Part shown: one piece after another, positions 21,046 through 22,063 of the stretch
Layout of the letters: each line of letters opens with the position of its first letter
Position numbering within the stretch: the stretch's first letter is position 1
DNA from: a virus
IMG/VR virus record: IMGVR_UViG_3300037584_000573
Coordinates: 1 to 22,063 of that record
Direction: 5' to 3' (one strand)
DNA: 22,063 bases
The notes under the pieces: model-generated
What the model was told of the DNA's origin: nothing
What the model saw: the letters and a program-made list of their open reading frames with translations, nothing else
Databases searched by the model: none
Made by a program: the position numbers and the translations under genes

Positions 21046-21075
21046 ATTATTAGAGCATGACATTAGATGTGTCAA
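21046..21075 (-). promoter_or_regulatory. Strong leftward early promoter
   Basis: On the minus strand a perfect TTGACA (21075-21070), an 18-base spacer, and AATAAT (21051-21046, five of six to consensus) lie 22 bases before the RHH-fusion ATG. This is the best -35 in the window and probably drives the leftward replication/recombination block. Confidence 0.7.
21058..21074. promoter_or_regulatory. Operator-like inverted repeat in the early promoter
   Basis: TGACATTAGATGTGTCA has arms TGACA (21058-21062) and TGTCA (21070-21074); TGACAT/ATGTCA also pair if one G is skipped. It fills the spacer and overlaps the -35 box, the usual place for a repressor site. Confidence 0.55.
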
Positions 21076-21129
21076 GAGGTTGTTACTGATGCTATATAAT
21101 TAAATTCCTGGAAAATCTTTTCCTTATTC

Positions 21130-21253
21130 TTTATTAAATATAAATATATAATATATATATATAATATTATTATATATATCTAATAATTAATAATAAATAT
21201 ATTTATATATATTATATTCTTTTTCTTTTGGTTCTTTTCTTTTTCTTTTTTTT
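21130..21253. other. A/T tract and polypyrimidine tract, candidate unwinding element
   Basis: From 21130 to 21218 only one base (C at 21180) is not A or T, with long alternating TA runs. From 21219 to 21253 the plus strand is almost all T and C (CTTTTTCTTTTGG, then TTCTTTTCTTTTTC). No protein is encoded. The layout, between two divergent promoters and flanked by short direct repeats, is what a phage replication origin could look like. Confidence 0.5.
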
Positions 21254-21281
21254 GCCATTCATACTAAAAGTTATAACTATC

Positions 21282-21290
21282 TGATATACT
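21282..21290 (+). promoter_or_regulatory. Candidate extended -10 for the rightward RHH gene
   Basis: TGATATACT matches TGnTATAAT with one mismatch in the hexamer and lies 24 bases before the ATG at 21314. No good -35 is present. It reads away from the leftward early promoter, giving a divergent pair around the A/T tract. Confidence 0.45.
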
Positions 21291-21313
21291 ACTTATGTAT
21301 ATCGCCATTCATT

Positions 21314-21460
21314 ATGAACAAAAATTTACAAAGAATCTGTGTAGCTGTTGATGTAGACGAATATGAAGAGCTAAAAAAATTTTCAAAATCTGGTTTATCT
21401 ACAGGTTTTTTAATCAGGGAAGCTATACATGATTTATTAGTAAAACTTAGAAAAGATTAA
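21314..21460 (+). CDS. Small RHH protein, 48 aa, paralogue of the 12515 gene
   Basis: The short frame reads MNKNLQRICVAVDVDEYEEL and KKFSKSGLSTGFLIREAIHD, then LLVKLRKD. It is a minimal ribbon-helix-helix (Arc/CopG) protein: strand (LQRICVAVD), helix A (VDEYEELKKFSK), Gly turn (SGLS), helix B (TGFLIREAIHDLLVKL). The start MNxNLQR and the residue pattern match the N-terminus of the 87-residue protein at 12515. At Arc/CopG size it is probably a dimeric repressor and may act on the adjacent operator-like repeats. Its stop overlaps the convergent gene's stop by three bases. Confidence 0.75.
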   Translation: MNKNLQRICVAVDVDEYEELKKFSKSGLSTGFLIREAIHDLLVKLRKD

Positions 21461-21798
21461 TTTATTTCTTCTTTTCTCCTAATTACATATTTATTTAGAA
21501 TATATTTTTGATAATCTTTTTTAAATTGTATAACTCCTTTACCTTCATCAGTTTTATAAAAACTACATCTTTTTAATAAACCACAGCCACCAGAAAGATT
21601 TTCTATTTTTGATCTTTCTGGTACAAATACTGGATTAAATCCATGTTGAATTAAAAATTCTTCTAATTCTTTAAACAAATTAGTTTTATCATCAATTTGT
21701 TTAATTAATTTATTTAGTAATGGATCATCAGGGCAATATTCAGAAATAATATCTGATATAGCTATCCACTCTTTTGAACTAAAACCTTCAATAATCAT
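21457..21798 (-). CDS. Hypothetical protein, 113 aa
   Basis: The protein starts MIIEGFSSKEWIAISDIISE, is helical to about residue 52 (FKELEEFLIQHGFNP), has a Gly/Cys segment (NLSGGCGLLKRCSFYK) and a basic end (KDYQKYILNKYVIRRKEEIN). No family is recognised. The gene is leftward, starts 2 bases after the zinc-ribbon gene's stop, and runs tail-to-tail into the small RHH gene. Its codon use is very AT-rich like the adjacent tract. Confidence 0.62.
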   Translation of the reverse strand: MIIEGFSSKEWIAISDIISEYCPDDPLLNKLIKQIDDKTNLFKELEEFLIQHGFNPVFVPERSKIENLSGGCGLLKRCSFYKTDEGKGVIQFKKDYQKYILNKYVIRRKEEIN

Positions 21799-21800
21799 AA

Positions 21801-21995
21801 TTAAAATTTAGAATACTTACCTTTTTCTATTAACCAATCAAATTTATTTATATGTCTTTCACAGTTTTGGCATCTTTTTACAGTCCATGAAAGATGACCA
21901 GTTCTTGTAATAGTATGACACTCAGGGCATTTTATTACTGCACCTGAGTATCTTTTACATCTTGAGTATCTTGTTATTGGTACAAATTCAGTCAT
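21801..21995 (-). CDS. Zinc-ribbon protein, 64 aa
   Basis: From the ATG at 21995 the protein reads MTEFVPITRYSRCKRYSGAV, then IKCPECHTITRTGHLSW and RCQNCERHINKFDWLIEKGK. Cys23-x2-Cys26 and Cys42-x2-Cys45 form a four-cysteine zinc ribbon, with an extra Cys13. A TTG three bases upstream is possible but the ATG, overlapping the previous stop as TGATG, is better. Small zinc ribbons often bind DNA, RNA or polymerase in phages; no specific role is shown. Confidence 0.7.
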   Translation of the reverse strand: MTEFVPITRYSRCKRYSGAVIKCPECHTITRTGHLSWTVKRCQNCERHINKFDWLIEKGKYSKF

Positions 21996-22063
21996 CAATA
22001 ATGTTGCCAGATCGAATCTTTACCATAATGGATATGAGGGTGGGGAACATAAGCTTTAACTTT
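21995..22063 (-). CDS. C-terminal end of an unidentified protein (5' partial)
   Basis: The frame is open from the right edge and ends at a TGA overlapping the zinc-ribbon ATG by one base. The visible residues are KVKAYVPHPHIHYGKDSIWQ followed by HY. The His-rich start is notable but too little is present to name a family. The overlap and shared strand suggest it belongs to the same operon. Confidence 0.5.
   Translation of the reverse strand, partial: KVKAYVPHPHIHYGKDSIWQHY

Larger units (their letters stand above)
21019..21312. repeat. Three direct copies of GCCATTCAT
   Basis: The 9-mer occurs at 21019-21027, 21254-21262 and 21304-21312. The first two share a longer core, TTTTTGCCATTCAT. 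Copy 1 covers the start codon of the leftward RHH-fusion gene and copy 3 ends 1 base before the ATG of the rightward RHH gene. They flank the A/T tract. Possible operators or initiator boxes. Confidence 0.6.

Noticed and set aside
21996-21998. TTG at 21998 as start of the zinc-ribbon gene
   Set aside because: The ATG at 21995 gives the usual one-base stop-start overlap (TGATG) and adds no unexplained residue.

Overview
The window reads as part of a tailed-phage genome of the siphovirus type, most likely infecting a marine cyanobacterium (Synechococcus or Prochlorococcus) or assembled from marine metagenome data. A lambda-like tail-tip gene order (tape-measure end, then M-, L-, K-, I- and J-like proteins) indicates a long non-contractile tail. 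The cyanobacterial link rests on my recollection of several small protein families typical of marine cyanophages: a 55-residue zinc ribbon, a Pro-rich membrane-anchored protein, and three exported proteins read leftward. It was not verified by a search. The DNA is AT-rich by eye. No terminase, capsid, integrase, tRNA or CRISPR array is visible.

Layout. Positions 1-9625 (+) hold the tail module, ending in a 1001-residue fibre with 45 tandem 17-residue repeats and a C-terminal S74-type chaperone domain. Positions 9651-11136 (+) hold five small accessory genes, one of which (10347-10514) is only 55 codons. Positions 11217-12778 (+) hold an acidic protein, a ParB/DGQHR-like protein and a ribbon-helix-helix (RHH) protein. 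Positions 12779-13194 form a non-coding junction between convergent gene blocks, with a clean intrinsic terminator, a good promoter and dense inverted repeats that look like a structured RNA. Positions 13185-15163 (-) hold three predicted exported proteins and a membrane protein. Positions 15210-15839 (+) are an island of three small genes. Positions 15805-21023 (-) form a compact leftward block, nearly all genes overlapping at start and stop. It includes a DUF1071/Sak3-like annealing recombinase, a PD-(D/E)XK exonuclease, a resolvase-like nuclease, an SSB-like protein, a second ParB-like gene and an RHH-fusion gene. Positions 21024-21313 look like a control region or origin: a near-consensus leftward promoter with an operator-like inverted repeat, an 89-base almost pure A/T tract, a polypyrimidine tract and three copies of a 9-bp repeat. 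The last part holds another small RHH gene (+) and three leftward genes, the last cut by the window edge.

How it fits together. The rightward block builds the tail and receptor-binding fibre. The leftward block looks like an early replication/recombination operon running from the control region. The most unusual features are two ParB-like paralogues (41 of 101 aligned residues identical, no gaps, counted by eye) on opposite strands, each with RHH genes nearby; a structured-RNA candidate at the convergent junction; a domain of about 66 residues shared by the M-like and J-like tail proteins; and an exported-protein gene with no ATG, GTG or TTG at a credible start.
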